From Acetivibrio sp. MSJd-27 (GTDB lineage Bacteria; Bacillota; Clostridia; UMGS1840; HGM11507), in NCBI RefSeq assembly GCF_018918095.1, contig NZ_JAHLPV010000021.1, positions 1 to 45,236 of the forward strand: a stretch of 45,236 nt of DNA. Reading direction: 5' to 3'. Each line of letters starts with the position of its first letter. Position 1 is the stretch's first letter. The notes below the pieces were generated by a model. The model saw only the letters and a program-made list of their open reading frames with translations. It did no database searches and was not told where the DNA came from. The translations under genes and the position numbers were made by a program. This document shows, piece after piece, positions 8,587 to 17,615 of this stretch.

Positions 8587-9261
8587 ATGACAGAATATTT
8601 ATTATCACAGCTGGAGTTTCTTCTGCGTCTTCTGATCGCCGCAATCTGCGGAGGCATCATCGGATACGAAAGGAAAAACAGGTTGAAAGAGGCAGGGGTG
8701 CGAACCCATTTGATTGTATGTCTGGCTGCCGCGTTGATGATGATCATCTCGAAATATGGATTTTATGACATCCTCGGTCTGAACGGCTTTGGTCTTGATC
8801 CATCCCGTATTGCCGCACAGATTGTTTCTGGAGTCGGCTTTCTGGGAGCTGGAATGATCTTTATGAAGCGGCAGGAAATCAGCGGTCTGACAACCGCGGC
8901 CGGTATATGGGCAACGGCAGGTGTCGGAATGGCGGTAGGTGCCGGATTATATCTGCTTGGAATCACAGCGGCAATTATTATCATTATCGTCCAAATTTTG
9001 CTGCACAGAAACTTTAACTGGATAAAAGCACCGACCGCTGAACTGATCCATATCCAGATGGAAAACAGTGATGACGCAATCGACTATGTGAAATCCTCAC
9101 TGGAGGAGAATCAGATTGAAATTTTGCACTTTAAAGCACAGCAGTTAAAGTCTGATCTGATGGATTTAGAGATTTACGCAAAAATTCCGAAAGAATATGC
9201 AGTGCATGATTTGATGAACCTTTTTAAAACCAATCCTCACATCAAATGTATTGAAATGTAA
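8587..9261 (+). CDS. MgtC/SapB-family membrane protein with C-terminal domain
   Basis: A 224-residue inner-membrane protein. The start at ATG 8587 is supported by GGAAGGAGATATTATTT; the in-frame upstream codons back to 8458 would start too close to the -10 box. Residues about 7-140 form the MgtC domain with hydrophobic segments and the family signature GGIIGYERK, followed by AGVRTHLIVCLAAALMM and GVGFLGAGMIF. Residues about 145-224 look like a small soluble ACT-like domain (LIHIQMENSDDAIDYV). The family is linked to growth at low Mg2+ and to control of membrane ATPase or phosphate uptake in pathogens; its role here is unknown. It stands alone, flanked by its own promoter and a terminator. Confidence 0.9.
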   Translation: MTEYLLSQLEFLLRLLIAAICGGIIGYERKNRLKEAGVRTHLIVCLAAALMMIISKYGFYDILGLNGFGLDPSRIAAQIVSGVGFLGAGMIFMKRQEISGLTTAAGIWATAGVGMAVGAGLYLLGITAAIIIIIVQILLHRNFNWIKAPTAELIHIQMENSDDAIDYVKSSLEENQIEILHFKAQQLKSDLMDLEIYAKIPKEYAVHDLMNLFKTNPHIKCIEM

Positions 9262-9298
9262 AGTAATTTTCATGATTAACTGCAATTTCCTAAATGAT

Positions 9299-9335
9299 AA
9301 AAAGGAACTGCGTATCAAATAGAGCAGTTCCTTTT
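9299..9335. terminator. Shared terminator between convergent genes
   Basis: AAAAGGAACTGC and GCAGTTCCTTTT pair across a 12-base loop, between mgtC (plus) and the ABC-F gene (minus). Confidence 0.85.
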
Positions 9336-9358
9336 CCTTATTTTCACACAATCCCCAA

Positions 9359-10942
9359 TCATTCCATTTCAATAAATTCCTCATAACTGCAAACCTTATC
9401 TTTTTTTCCATCGGGCGTGAATTCTATGATGCGATTTGCAACCGTCTGTATAAACTGATGATCGTGGGAGGCAAACAGTATATTTCCCTTAAAATCGATC
9501 AATCCGTTATTGACCGCTGTGATCGACTCCAAATCCAAATGGTTGGTAGGCTGATCCAGCACCAGCACATTGGCGCCGAACATCATCATCCGCGACAGCA
9601 TACAGCGTACTTTCTCTCCTCCGGACAATACCTGAACCTGTTTCAGCACATCATCTCCTGAGAACAGCATCCTGCCCAGAAACCCCCGCAGATAGGTCTC
9701 CGTTGTATCCTTTGAATACTGCATCAGCCATTTGATGATAGATAAATCGCAGTCATTGAAAAAATCCGAATGATCCTTCGGAAAGTAGGACTGGGATGTA
9801 CTGATGCCCCATTTAAAATCACCTTCATCCGGCTCCATCTCCCCCATCAAAATCTGAAAGAGAGTGGTGTTAGCGATTTCATTCTCTCCCACAAAAGCAA
9901 TTTTATCTCCCTTATTCACCACAAAAGAGACATTGTTGAGAACCTTTACCCCATCCACTGTTTTACTGAGTCCGTTTACAGACAGAATTTCTTTTCCAGC
10001 TTCCCGATCCATCTGAAAGCCCACATACGGATACCTGCGCGAGGATGCGGGCAACTCCTCCACTGTCAGCTTTTCAATCAGCTTTTTCCTGGAAGTCGCC
10101 TGCCGGGATTTGGATTTGTTGGCGGAAAAACGTTGGATAAAAGTTTGCAGCTCCCTGATTTTATCCTCATTTTTCTTGTTCTGATCCCGAATCATTCTCT
10201 GCATTAATTGACTGGACTCGTACCAAAAATCGTAGTTTCCCACATACATCTTAATCTTGGAATAATCGATATCCACAATGTGGGTGCATACATTGTTTAA
10301 AAAATGCCGGTCATGGGATACCACAATGACTGTCCCAGGATAATCCATCAAAAAATCTTCCAGCCAGCTTATGGAAGCGATATCCAGATGGTTCGTGGGC
10401 TCGTCCAGCAACATGATGTCAGGATGTCCAAACAGTGCTTGCGCCAACAGCACTTTTACTTTTTCAGCACCGCCAAGGCCGGCCATTTGCTGTTCCAGTA
10501 TGTCGGCAGGAAGCCCCAAACCCTGAATCAGCCTGGAGGCTTCGCTCTCCGCTTCCCAGCCATCCATCTCGGCAAATTCTGCTTCCAGTTCAGACGCCTT
10601 AATTCCATCTTCATCCGAGAAATCTTCTTTCGCATAAAGCGCGTCTTTTTCTTTCATAATATCATAAAGACGCTGATTCCCCATTATGATGGTATCCAGT
10701 ACCGTGTAGGCATCATATGCAAAATGATCCTGTTTTAAGACCGACATCCGGGTCTTCGGCGCAATGGATACCTCCCCCTTTGAACAGTCCAGCTCACCGG
10801 AAAGGATTTTTAAAAAGGTTGATTTTCCGGCCCCGTTTGCTCCGATAATACCATAGCAATTGCCAGGCACAAATTTCAAATTGACATGCGAAAACAAGTC
10901 TGTTCCGTCAAAGTTCAGACTTACATCCGTTACAGTTATCAT
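9359..10942 (-). CDS. ABC-F family ATPase (YbiT-like)
   Basis: A 527-residue soluble protein with two ABC domains and no membrane segment, so a ribosome-associated ABC-F factor rather than a transporter. The start at ATG 10942 (MITVTDVSLNF) follows GGGAGGAATT. Domain 1 has Walker A GANGAGKST, Walker B IMLLDEPTNHLD and H-loop VVSHDRHFL, but a degenerate signature (LGGAEKVKV). A charged linker (about 235-310) corresponds to the P-site tRNA interaction motif. Domain 2 has a normal LSGGEKVRC signature and VLVLDQPTNHLD, but its Walker A reads GENEIANTT, lacking the Lys. Degenerate motifs are known in the YbiT branch, so this need not mean loss of function. An antibiotic-resistance role cannot be told from sequence alone. 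Confidence 0.88.
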   Translation of the reverse strand: MITVTDVSLNFDGTDLFSHVNLKFVPGNCYGIIGANGAGKSTFLKILSGELDCSKGEVSIAPKTRMSVLKQDHFAYDAYTVLDTIIMGNQRLYDIMKEKDALYAKEDFSDEDGIKASELEAEFAEMDGWEAESEASRLIQGLGLPADILEQQMAGLGGAEKVKVLLAQALFGHPDIMLLDEPTNHLDIASISWLEDFLMDYPGTVIVVSHDRHFLNNVCTHIVDIDYSKIKMYVGNYDFWYESSQLMQRMIRDQNKKNEDKIRELQTFIQRFSANKSKSRQATSRKKLIEKLTVEELPASSRRYPYVGFQMDREAGKEILSVNGLSKTVDGVKVLNNVSFVVNKGDKIAFVGENEIANTTLFQILMGEMEPDEGDFKWGISTSQSYFPKDHSDFFNDCDLSIIKWLMQYSKDTTETYLRGFLGRMLFSGDDVLKQVQVLSGGEKVRCMLSRMMMFGANVLVLDQPTNHLDLESITAVNNGLIDFKGNILFASHDHQFIQTVANRIIEFTPDGKKDKVCSYEEFIEME

Positions 10943-11205
10943 AATTCCTCCCAAACATCGTTCTCATAAAAATCGAAAAGCAAGTGATATCTGCCATCTT
11001 CAAAAGCTCTTCGTTAAGCATAGAGTCCCGTTCCGCCGTAAACACCCAAAACGGCTTCGTGTACTCCAAAATAAAAAGCAGCATACCCAAACCTCTTTCC
11101 TTTCAGCAGTCCGATATAACCTTGCCGAATTGGAACCGACGTTTTGTATACCACCATAATGCGACCTGTCATTATTTTATCATATCTCTTAGAAAAAAGC
11201 TACTG

Positions 11206-11622
11206 TTATTCTCTACTGGAAATTTTCTCTCCCGACCCGCCATCCTCTTTCAATAATATATCACTCATGGAAATCAATATACTTTTCATCTTGTGGCTCA
11301 ATTGGTTATAGTTATACAGCAATCTCTTTTCCTCTTGGGTCAAATCAGGCAGAGAAAACCCTTCCTTAAACTTACATTCTGCTTTTTCTTCCGGCGGATC
11401 CATAGACAAATTTAAGGTGATGCTTCTGTCGTCACTGAGCAGAAAATCGCTGGTTGTATCCAGCGCATATGCAATTTTTGCTACAATATCCCCTTTGGGC
11501 AAACGTTCATTATTGATATATCTGGAGATCGACGCCTCTGTCGTATGGATCATTTCAGCCAATCCTTTTTGCGTCATTTGCTTTTTCTTTAAAAGAAGAA
11601 GTACTTTATCACCAAAAGTCAC
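11206..11622 (-). CDS. XRE-family transcriptional regulator
   Basis: A 138-residue cytosolic regulator. I start it at GTG 11622 because GAGGTG lies six bases upstream; the in-frame ATG at 11643 has no ribosome-binding site. Residues about 1-60 are an XRE/HTH_3 domain (LLLLKKKQMTQKGLAEMIHTTEASISRYIN cut into its five helices), followed by ALDTTSDFLLSDD, typical of phage-repressor-like proteins. Residues 90-138 form a helical tail (LPDLTQEEKRLLYNYNQLSH), probably for dimerisation. It is divergent from a second, smaller XRE protein at 11784, and the 160-base gap carries both promoters and two ATTACCA motifs, so cross-regulation is likely. Confidence 0.85.
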   Translation of the reverse strand: MTFGDKVLLLLKKKQMTQKGLAEMIHTTEASISRYINNERLPKGDIVAKIAYALDTTSDFLLSDDRSITLNLSMDPPEEKAECKFKEGFSLPDLTQEEKRLLYNYNQLSHKMKSILISMSDILLKEDGGSGEKISSRE

Positions 11623-11644
11623 TGCAATCACCTCATTTTTATCC

Positions 11645-11742
11645 ATTATACAATACGAGGGTAAAAAACAACAATCCATATTACCAATTTTATAATTATT
11701 TCCATATTTAAACTTGACAAATTACCATTCGTTTTATATAAT
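11645..11742. promoter_or_regulatory. Divergent promoters of the two XRE genes with paired ATTACCA motifs
   Basis: On the plus strand TTGACA (11714-11719) and TATAAT (11737-11742) are 17 bases apart, a perfect consensus promoter for the small XRE gene. On the minus strand TATAAT lies at about 11645-11650 for the other gene. ATTACCA occurs at 11680-11686 and 11721-11727, 41 bases apart (about four helical turns); the second lies inside the plus-strand spacer, a natural operator position. Confidence 0.6.
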
Positions 11743-11783
11743 TTGTTTGTAAATCATCTGCTGAATTGTTAGGAGGTGGAAGA

Positions 11784-12005
11784 ATGGATACCAATCTGCT
11801 AAAAGCAAAAAGAGTGGAGCATGATGTCAAACAGAAGGATATTGCCAAGGCTCTCCATATTTCCCTTAAGACTTATTGTTTGAAAGAAAATGCGGATTCA
11901 TGCACCTTTTCGGGAGAACAAATATTAGTATTAAAAGATATGCTTGATCTCTCGCTGCTGGAAATCAACAATATCTTTTTCGATGGTCTGCTTCCCTCAA
12001 AATAG
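11784..12005 (+). CDS. Small XRE-like DNA-binding protein
   Basis: A 73-residue protein starting at ATG 11784 after AGGAGGTGGAAGA. LLKAKRVEHDVKQKDIAKAL followed by HISLKTYCLKEN is a helix-turn-helix of the kind seen in short phage-type regulators that also have a conserved ILELD/LSLLEINNIFF tail. It probably binds DNA as a dimer. It is divergent from the larger XRE gene at 11206-11622, resembling a repressor/antirepressor pair, and ends at a strong terminator. Target genes are unknown. Confidence 0.75.
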   Translation: MDTNLLKAKRVEHDVKQKDIAKALHISLKTYCLKENADSCTFSGEQILVLKDMLDLSLLEINNIFFDGLLPSK

Positions 12006-12016
12006 CTAGGGCGAAA

Positions 12017-12058
12017 AAAGTCCCGGGGAAGGCTTCTAGAAACCTTCCCCGGGACTTT
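12017..12058. terminator. Very strong bidirectional terminator
   Basis: AAAGTCCCGGGGAAGG pairs perfectly with CCTTCCCCGGGACTTT, ten-base loop, between the convergent XRE and prmC genes. Confidence 0.88.
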
Positions 12059-12068
12059 ACTATTTCAT

Positions 12069-12902
12069 TTATTTTCTTTTTCCTGTTACAACCCTGTCAA
12101 TCCCCTGCAAATCCTGATATACTGCGATCCTTTCAAAATATGGAGTCATCAGCCGGGAAACCTCTTCTGCCTGCCCAATGCCCACTTCAAATGCCATCAG
12201 CCCGCCTGCCTTCAAGTTTTTCGCATATTTTTCGGATAGGATTCTGTAAAACTGCAACCCGTTTTCAGAAGCCTCCAGCGCTAAACGAGGCTCATAATCT
12301 CTCACCTCCGGCTCCAGTGCCGAGATATCTTCCGGCGGGATATAGGGAGGATTCGAGACAATCACATCAAAACATCTCTCCATCGATTCATTCAGGACAT
12401 CCATTCTTTGAAAAACCGTTCGTTCCGCAACCTGATGCCTCCGCGCATTTTTTTCAGCGATGTGAAGTGCACCGTCAGAGATATCCGACAAAAAAACCTC
12501 CGCTTTCGGCAAATAGTAAGCGAGGCTGACGCCGATACAGCCCGATCCGCAGCAGAGATCGGCAATGTGTACCGGAGTGTTTCCAACCTGCCGGATGACC
12601 TGCTCCACTAAAATTTCCGTGTCACAACGAGGTATTAACACATTGGAATCCACATGGAAAGGCAGTGACATAAACTCACATTCCCCAATCAAATACTGGA
12701 CGGGAACATTGTGTTTACGTTCGTCTACAAGCGAATTATATCGTTTTTCTTGCTCGTCGGTTACCAAACGGTCATGATATACGAAAAGCCTTGTACGCTC
12801 CATATTCAAAACGTAGGAAAGAAGCATCTGTGCCTCCAAAGCACCGGATTCCTTATGCTTCAAATCTTCGGTTCCCTTTTTCAATAATTCTCTGATATTC
12901 AT
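12069..12902 (-). CDS. prmC: Release factor glutamine N5-methyltransferase
   Basis: A 277-residue SAM-dependent enzyme that methylates the Gln of the GGQ motif in peptide release factors. The start is ATG 12902 (MNIRELLKKG) after TTGGAGAATAT. Residues about 1-80 are the helical release-factor-binding domain; residues 85-277 are a class I methyltransferase with ADLCCGSGCIGVSLA (SAM binding) and the diagnostic SNPPYIP catalytic loop. Downstream of DUF1385, as is common in Firmicutes where the order continues to prfA; prfA is not here because a terminator and the XRE genes follow. Confidence 0.95.
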   Translation of the reverse strand: MNIRELLKKGTEDLKHKESGALEAQMLLSYVLNMERTRLFVYHDRLVTDEQEKRYNSLVDERKHNVPVQYLIGECEFMSLPFHVDSNVLIPRCDTEILVEQVIRQVGNTPVHIADLCCGSGCIGVSLAYYLPKAEVFLSDISDGALHIAEKNARRHQVAERTVFQRMDVLNESMERCFDVIVSNPPYIPPEDISALEPEVRDYEPRLALEASENGLQFYRILSEKYAKNLKAGGLMAFEVGIGQAEEVSRLMTPYFERIAVYQDLQGIDRVVTGKRK

Positions 12903-12985
12903 ATATTCTCCAATAAAAACGGACGTGCATTGCACGCCCTGAATTCGATTATTCTTCTCTTTTCCCCTGCAAAAGAAATCGTTCT

Positions 12986-13023
12986 CGCCCCCTAAGAGGC
13001 GGGGCACATCTTCATTTGGTTAT
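12986..13023 (-). repeat. Family 1 structured repeat, copy G (partial)
   Basis: Only the ATAAC end and the first hairpin are recognisable: ATAAC, ten bases, AAGATGT, then GCCCCGCC...GGGGGCG. The TAA stop of the DUF1385 gene lies inside the ATAAC. The rest toward prmC has diverged, although a palindrome CGTGCAATGCACG lies about 55 bases further on. Confidence 0.6.
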
Positions 13024-13958
13024 AACACAGCCTTCAAAGACGCAATCGCAACCTCTATCTGAGCTCCGTCCGGCTCTTTGGTGGTCAGATGCTGCATCCA
13101 CATACCAGGCATGGACAAAGCCCTTGTAAACCAATTGTCATATTTGCCCGCCAAGCGGATTAACTCGTAGGAAAGCCCGGCAACCACAGGCAATAGAAGC
13201 AGGCGATAAACCATCCTTACAGCCAGATTATCCCAAGAGATAAAGGAGAACAGAACAATGCTGACAATCATGACAATAAACAGGAAACTTGTCCCACAGC
13301 GGGGATGAAACCGTTTGTATTTCTTCACGTTCTCCACTGTCAGCTCTTCCTTGTGCTCAAAACAGAAAATCGTCTTATGCTCCGCCCCGTGATACATAAA
13401 CACGCGCTGGATATCCTTCATCCGGGAAATCAGAGCGATATAAGTCACAAAAAAAGCAATCCGGACAACACCCTCCAACAAATTCAACAATATGCCGGAA
13501 ATATCGGGAAAATGCCCTTTCAGAAATCCAACCAAATAATTCGGCAGCAGCATAAACAGCCCGATCCCTATGACAAGGGATAACAGCACAGACAAAAACA
13601 TCACATAGGTAAATATTTTATCTCCGCATTTATCCCAAAGCCATTTTTCAAATTTAGACATCTTTTCCGGATTGTTCTCGTCCTCTTCCTCCTCAAAAAA
13701 TTTTGCGGAGTACATCAGGCACTTCACACCCACATACATGGACTCAAAAAAGGAAAATACACCTCTCAAAATAGGGATTTTATTGATTTTCCATTTAACG
13801 CTCAGTAAATTGATTGGTTCCTTCTTTATCTCAATGTGCCCGTCCGGCACACGGACTGCCGTGGCAATATCATGATGCCCGCGCATCATGACGCCCTCAA
13901 TGACAGCCTGCCCGCCGATGGACGTATATTTCGTCTTCGGTTCTTTTGTCTTTCCCAT
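13020..13958 (-). CDS. DUF1385 family membrane protein
   Basis: A 312-residue protein of unknown function. The start is ATG 13958 after GGAAAGGCGAATGAA. The N-terminal signature IGGQAVIEGVMMRG is diagnostic of DUF1385. Several hydrophobic helices lie in the middle and C-terminal half (about 113-135, 155-180, 218-260), with MYHGAEHKTIFCFE and HPRCGTSFLF between them, which are conserved His/Cys-rich family motifs. It is commonly next to prmC and prfA or rpmE in Firmicutes, as here. Its stop overlaps the start of repeat copy G. Confidence 0.92.
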   Translation of the reverse strand: MGKTKEPKTKYTSIGGQAVIEGVMMRGHHDIATAVRVPDGHIEIKKEPINLLSVKWKINKIPILRGVFSFFESMYVGVKCLMYSAKFFEEEEDENNPEKMSKFEKWLWDKCGDKIFTYVMFLSVLLSLVIGIGLFMLLPNYLVGFLKGHFPDISGILLNLLEGVVRIAFFVTYIALISRMKDIQRVFMYHGAEHKTIFCFEHKEELTVENVKKYKRFHPRCGTSFLFIVMIVSIVLFSFISWDNLAVRMVYRLLLLPVVAGLSYELIRLAGKYDNWFTRALSMPGMWMQHLTTKEPDGAQIEVAIASLKAVL

Positions 13959-14052
13959 TTCATTCGCCTTTCCAATTTAAAAATCTACACTTTATTATCT
14001 CAGGAATCCAAAAGAAAGTCAATAGCGCTCCGCAATATTCACAGAATATTCA

Positions 14053-15411
14053 TCAATGCAAAAAACGCTTCAGCATCTTCAGTTTTCTGGCATAAGGCGG
14101 ATAGCGCAGACGGATATCCAGCCAGTTTCCCTTCTTCAGGATACTTTTTTCATGGCTGAAACAATCGAAGCTTTTCTTTCCATGGTAACTTCCCGTCCCG
14201 CTCTGTCCAACGCCGCCAAACGGCAGATATGGGGTGGAAAGGTGAACAATCGTATCGTTCACACAGCCGCCGCCAAAAGGGATGTTGTTCAGAAGATACT
14301 CCTCATTCTCTTTCGATGTGCTAAACAGATAGAAGCTCAGAGGCGCGTTGTTTATAATTCGAGGAATCTCATCCAGTTTTCGGTAAGTCAGAACCGGCAG
14401 AATCGGCCCGAAAATTTCTTCCTGCATCACAGAGGAATCTTTTGAAACATCCACCAGAACGGTGGGACTTATTTTCCGCTTACTTTCATCCGCTTTGCCG
14501 CCGATGAGGATGTTTCCGCTTTCCATAAGGCGGACAAGACGCTCAAAGTGCTGTGTATTTATGATTTTTGGATAATCCTCATTTTCTGTTGCATCCCCCG
14601 GCCAAAATTCATCAATCACTTTTTTCAGAGCGTCCGTCAGCGTTTTTTGCACCTTCTCCTGGCAGATGATATAATCGGGCGCCACACAGGTTTGCCCGGC
14701 ATTTAAAAATTTCCCCCATGCGATTCGCCTGGCAGCCAGAGGGATGTCCGCCGTCTCGTCCACAATACAAGGGCTTTTTCCTCCCAACTCCAGTGTCACC
14801 GGTGTCAGCGTCTGCGCGGCTTTCTGTGCAATGAGCGCTCCCACACGAGTGCTTCCCGTAAAAAAAATATGATCAAATTTCTGTTCCAGCAGACTCTGTG
14901 TGGTTCGGATACCTCCCAAAACCACATGGATATAATGAGGCTCAAATGTCTCCGCAATCATCTTTTCAATCACTTCAGCTGTAGCCGGGCTAAGTTCAGA
15001 CGGCTTGACAACCGCAGTGTTTCCAGCGGCGATGGCTCCTATAAGAGGAGAAACGGTCAGCTGAAACGGATAGTTCCACGGCGCAATGATCAGAACGTTT
15101 CCCAGCGGCTCTTTTCGGATATAGCTCCTGGAAGGAAACTGCACCAGTGGTGTCTTCACTCTTTTTATTCTGGTCCATCCTCTCAGATGGCGCCTTGCAA
15201 AACGGATCTCTTCATAAATGAGGCCGATTTCAGTTTCATAGCTTTCAAATTCACTTTTTCCCAAATCCTTCTTAAGAGCTCGGATGATCTCCGCTTCCCA
15301 GCGTTTGATTGCCTTTTGCAGGATCGCCAAAGCCGCCAGCCGAAAAGCGACTTGCCTTGTAACGCCGCTTTGAAAAAATTTTCGTTGTTCTCTCAGCATT
15401 TTCTGCCTCAT
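14053..15411 (-). CDS. Class 3-type aldehyde dehydrogenase
   Basis: A 452-residue NAD(P)-dependent aldehyde dehydrogenase, the length of the class 3 / fatty- and aromatic-aldehyde branch rather than the ~500-residue class 1/2. Visible residues are IAPWNYPFQL, the cofactor loop FTGSTRVGALIA, general base Glu in LELGGKSPCIV, and the catalytic Cys in NAGQTCVAPDY; EEIFGPILPV and PFGGVGQSGTG follow. The start at ATG 15411 has AAAAAGGA upstream. It likely oxidises long-chain or aromatic aldehydes, but the substrate cannot be told. It is in the same orientation as the YjbR gene (53-base gap), so they may be co-transcribed. Confidence 0.92.
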   Translation of the reverse strand: MRQKMLREQRKFFQSGVTRQVAFRLAALAILQKAIKRWEAEIIRALKKDLGKSEFESYETEIGLIYEEIRFARRHLRGWTRIKRVKTPLVQFPSRSYIRKEPLGNVLIIAPWNYPFQLTVSPLIGAIAAGNTAVVKPSELSPATAEVIEKMIAETFEPHYIHVVLGGIRTTQSLLEQKFDHIFFTGSTRVGALIAQKAAQTLTPVTLELGGKSPCIVDETADIPLAARRIAWGKFLNAGQTCVAPDYIICQEKVQKTLTDALKKVIDEFWPGDATENEDYPKIINTQHFERLVRLMESGNILIGGKADESKRKISPTVLVDVSKDSSVMQEEIFGPILPVLTYRKLDEIPRIINNAPLSFYLFSTSKENEEYLLNNIPFGGGCVNDTIVHLSTPYLPFGGVGQSGTGSYHGKKSFDCFSHEKSILKKGNWLDIRLRYPPYARKLKMLKRFLH

Positions 15412-15464
15412 TCCTTTTTATCACAGCGCTCTTTCCCTATTCTAAAACAATTCGAAAAGGAAGC

Positions 15465-15863
15465 TTAGCGCTTCTTCTTTGTCAAGTCATAGCTTAGATC
15501 AATCCATTTCGCTATATCCGCCATCGGTACAGTGCCGTCAAGAAGAATGGTAATCCAAGTTGACTTATTCATATGATATGCCGGAAGATAGCCGTCGTTC
15601 TGCAGCAAAGATCCAATTAAAATAGGATCGCATTTCACAACGAGAATATCCTTTGTCTCTGCTCTGCTCAATCCAAGCTTTTGTCCTGACACATTCATCA
15701 CTACCGCATACCACTTTGCGTTGGAACCGTGTCTCAGCACAGCATAATCAGGATATTTCACCCACAGATATTCCGGCTCTGTTCCATATTTCTTTTTTAC
15801 ATATGCAAAGATACTGCTTCTGCCTGTTATCCTCATTCTTCCGCTCATCCATTCAAAATGCAT
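15465..15863 (-). CDS. MmcQ/YjbR family protein
   Basis: A 132-residue soluble protein with the YjbR-like double-stranded beta fold: VKYPDYAVLRHGSNAKWYAVVMNV, then DILVVKCDP and GYLPAYHMNKSTWITILLDG, the typical family core. Members have been called DNA-binding but a function is not established. The true start is uncertain: ATG 15863 lacks a clear ribosome-binding site, and internal ATGs at 15848 or 15836 (MRITGRSSIF) would fit the usual family length. It lies between the MATE exporter and the aldehyde dehydrogenase, all minus strand. Confidence 0.8.
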   Translation of the reverse strand: MHFEWMSGRMRITGRSSIFAYVKKKYGTEPEYLWVKYPDYAVLRHGSNAKWYAVVMNVSGQKLGLSRAETKDILVVKCDPILIGSLLQNDGYLPAYHMNKSTWITILLDGTVPMADIAKWIDLSYDLTKKKR

Positions 15864-15890
15864 TGTGCTTACTATTTTTTAAATTGGTTT

Positions 15891-17300
15891 TTAAAGTTTG
15901 ATTGCCGTCCAATTGCCTTTTCGAAACCGGGCAAAGGTGATAAACAGCCTCATAAACTGATCCACAATCACTGCAAACCATGCTCCGTAAAGTCCCCACC
16001 CAACCGGAAAGCACAAAAGCCATGTCAGTATAGGGCGTACAATTGCAATACTCAGAAAAGAAGTAGCAGCGACAAATTTGGTGTCCCCGGCTCCTCTCAG
16101 GCAGCCGGAAAGAATCACCTGAGAGGTTTGCGCATGGGTGGTAAAGGCTATCATGATCATAATAACCGCCCCCTGCGCAATGATCTGCTCCTCCTGCGAA
16201 AACAATCCTACTAAAAAACGCCTTCCAAACAGAAACACAAAAAAGAGGACAGTGGAAACCACAAGCGCAAGACGCTGTGTAATACTCCCATAAAGAATCG
16301 CCTTATCCGGTCTTTTTGCCCCCAAACTCTGTCCGACCAGCGAAGAAGCTGCAACGCTGAAACCATCCCCGAATCCGAAAGAAAGGCTCAGTATATTCAT
16401 ACATATCTGATGGGTTGCAAACGCCGCGGTTCCAAGAGAAGCCACCATCTTGGCATAGACGAAAAAGCCGATCCGCAGAAACACCTGCTCTACCATCGCG
16501 CTGCTGCTGACATTTAAAACACTGCCGATTGTCCTCCGGTCAAACCGCCATGATGTTTTGGTTTGTAAATTCAAAAAACAGCTTTTTCGGAAAACCGAGC
16601 GCAAAGCCATGAAAAACGCTACAATATTTCCTAATACCGTGGCAATGGCAGCCCCTTTCACCCCTAGTTCCGGGAAAAAACCAATCCCGTTTATCAAAAA
16701 ATAGTTGAATATCACATTGATAACATTCGCTGCCACATTGGTCAGCAATGATATTTTCGTATTGCCGATTCCGCGTTGTGCCGCGTTGATGGTCAGATTC
16801 AGACTGTTAAAAAAAAGTCCTATCATGATAATCCGGAAATACTGCACCGAAAGCGCAATGACATCCTCCTGTGCCCCTGCGAACAGCAGAAGCGGACGTG
16901 CAAAAAGGATGCCCAGCACAGAAAGGACGAGTCCAAGTCCCATACTGATGAGCAGGCTCTGCTTCAGACTGCGATTGGCGGCATCCCTGTCCCCCGCGCC
17001 TTTTCTGCGAGCGACAACTGCTGTTACCCCTACATTCAGCGAAAGAATCATTGCCATTAAAATAAACCGAGGCTGATTGGTTATCCCCACCGCTGTGATG
17101 GCGTGATGTCCGATTCCTCCAACCATCATCGTATCCACCGCAGCAATGAGCGTCACAAAAACCGATTCCATTATGGATGGCCATGCAATATGTACTACGG
17201 TTTTGTATGCCGTCCGGTTATCCGGCATCTGCCCAGCTATTCTTTCCCGAGGCACCATATATTCTGTGGAAAAAAGCCGCCTTGCCGCTTGTTTTAACAT
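15891..17300 (-). CDS. MATE family efflux transporter
   Basis: A 469-residue membrane protein with about 12 transmembrane helices in two related halves, typical of MATE cation-coupled drug or metabolite exporters (DinF/NorM branch). The start at ATG 17300 follows GGGGGATACG. Helpful landmarks are WPSIMESVFVTLIAAVDTMMVG at helix 1 (the family's conserved Asp/Met motif), QRGIGNTKISLL in the first half, and CLRGAGDTKFVAATSF in the second. The substrate is unknown. It ends 28 bases before the YjbR gene start, so the two may be one transcript. Confidence 0.92.
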   Translation of the reverse strand: MLKQAARRLFSTEYMVPRERIAGQMPDNRTAYKTVVHIAWPSIMESVFVTLIAAVDTMMVGGIGHHAITAVGITNQPRFILMAMILSLNVGVTAVVARRKGAGDRDAANRSLKQSLLISMGLGLVLSVLGILFARPLLLFAGAQEDVIALSVQYFRIIMIGLFFNSLNLTINAAQRGIGNTKISLLTNVAANVINVIFNYFLINGIGFFPELGVKGAAIATVLGNIVAFFMALRSVFRKSCFLNLQTKTSWRFDRRTIGSVLNVSSSAMVEQVFLRIGFFVYAKMVASLGTAAFATHQICMNILSLSFGFGDGFSVAASSLVGQSLGAKRPDKAILYGSITQRLALVVSTVLFFVFLFGRRFLVGLFSQEEQIIAQGAVIMIMIAFTTHAQTSQVILSGCLRGAGDTKFVAATSFLSIAIVRPILTWLLCFPVGWGLYGAWFAVIVDQFMRLFITFARFRKGNWTAIKL

Positions 17301-17471
17301 CGTATCCCCCATCTTTTTTATAACTGTTATCCATTTGTTTCAGTATTGTTTATATCTAATTATTATAACAAGAAGGAAACGTTTTTGCAAGGCAAAAGCC
17401 ACAATATAAGCGTTTCAACCTTGTGAAGGGCGATATTCCCTCCGCTTGCTCTACAATCGAATTTTGCCCTT

Positions 17472-17615
17472 TTCAATAAGGGCTTGCACCGTCATTCAAC
17501 GAGGACAAGGGCACTGCATGGCAGTGCCGCGATCAGCGGGAGATTGTACTCCCGCTAATCGCGGATATGGAACCCGCCGCCTTAAGAGGCGGGGGACATC
17601 TTGCCCGCAGTTATA
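17472..17615 (-). repeat. Family 1 structured repeat, copy A (long form)
   Basis: Read on the minus strand: ATAAC, AAGATGTCCCCCGCC hairpin, the central stem AGCGGGAG/CTCCCGCT with loop TACAAT extended by CGCGAT/ATCGCG, the small stem GGCACTGC/GCAGTGCC, TTGTCC/GGACAA, and the TTATTGAA end. It is one of three long copies (with B and F). Confidence 0.85.

Noticed and set aside
10908-11090. Small minus-strand frame (about 58 residues) overlapping the ABC-F start
   Set aside because: A weak AAAGAGG lies before it, but there is no recognisable motif, and it overlaps the ABC-F ribosome-binding site; the 263-base gap seems otherwise empty.
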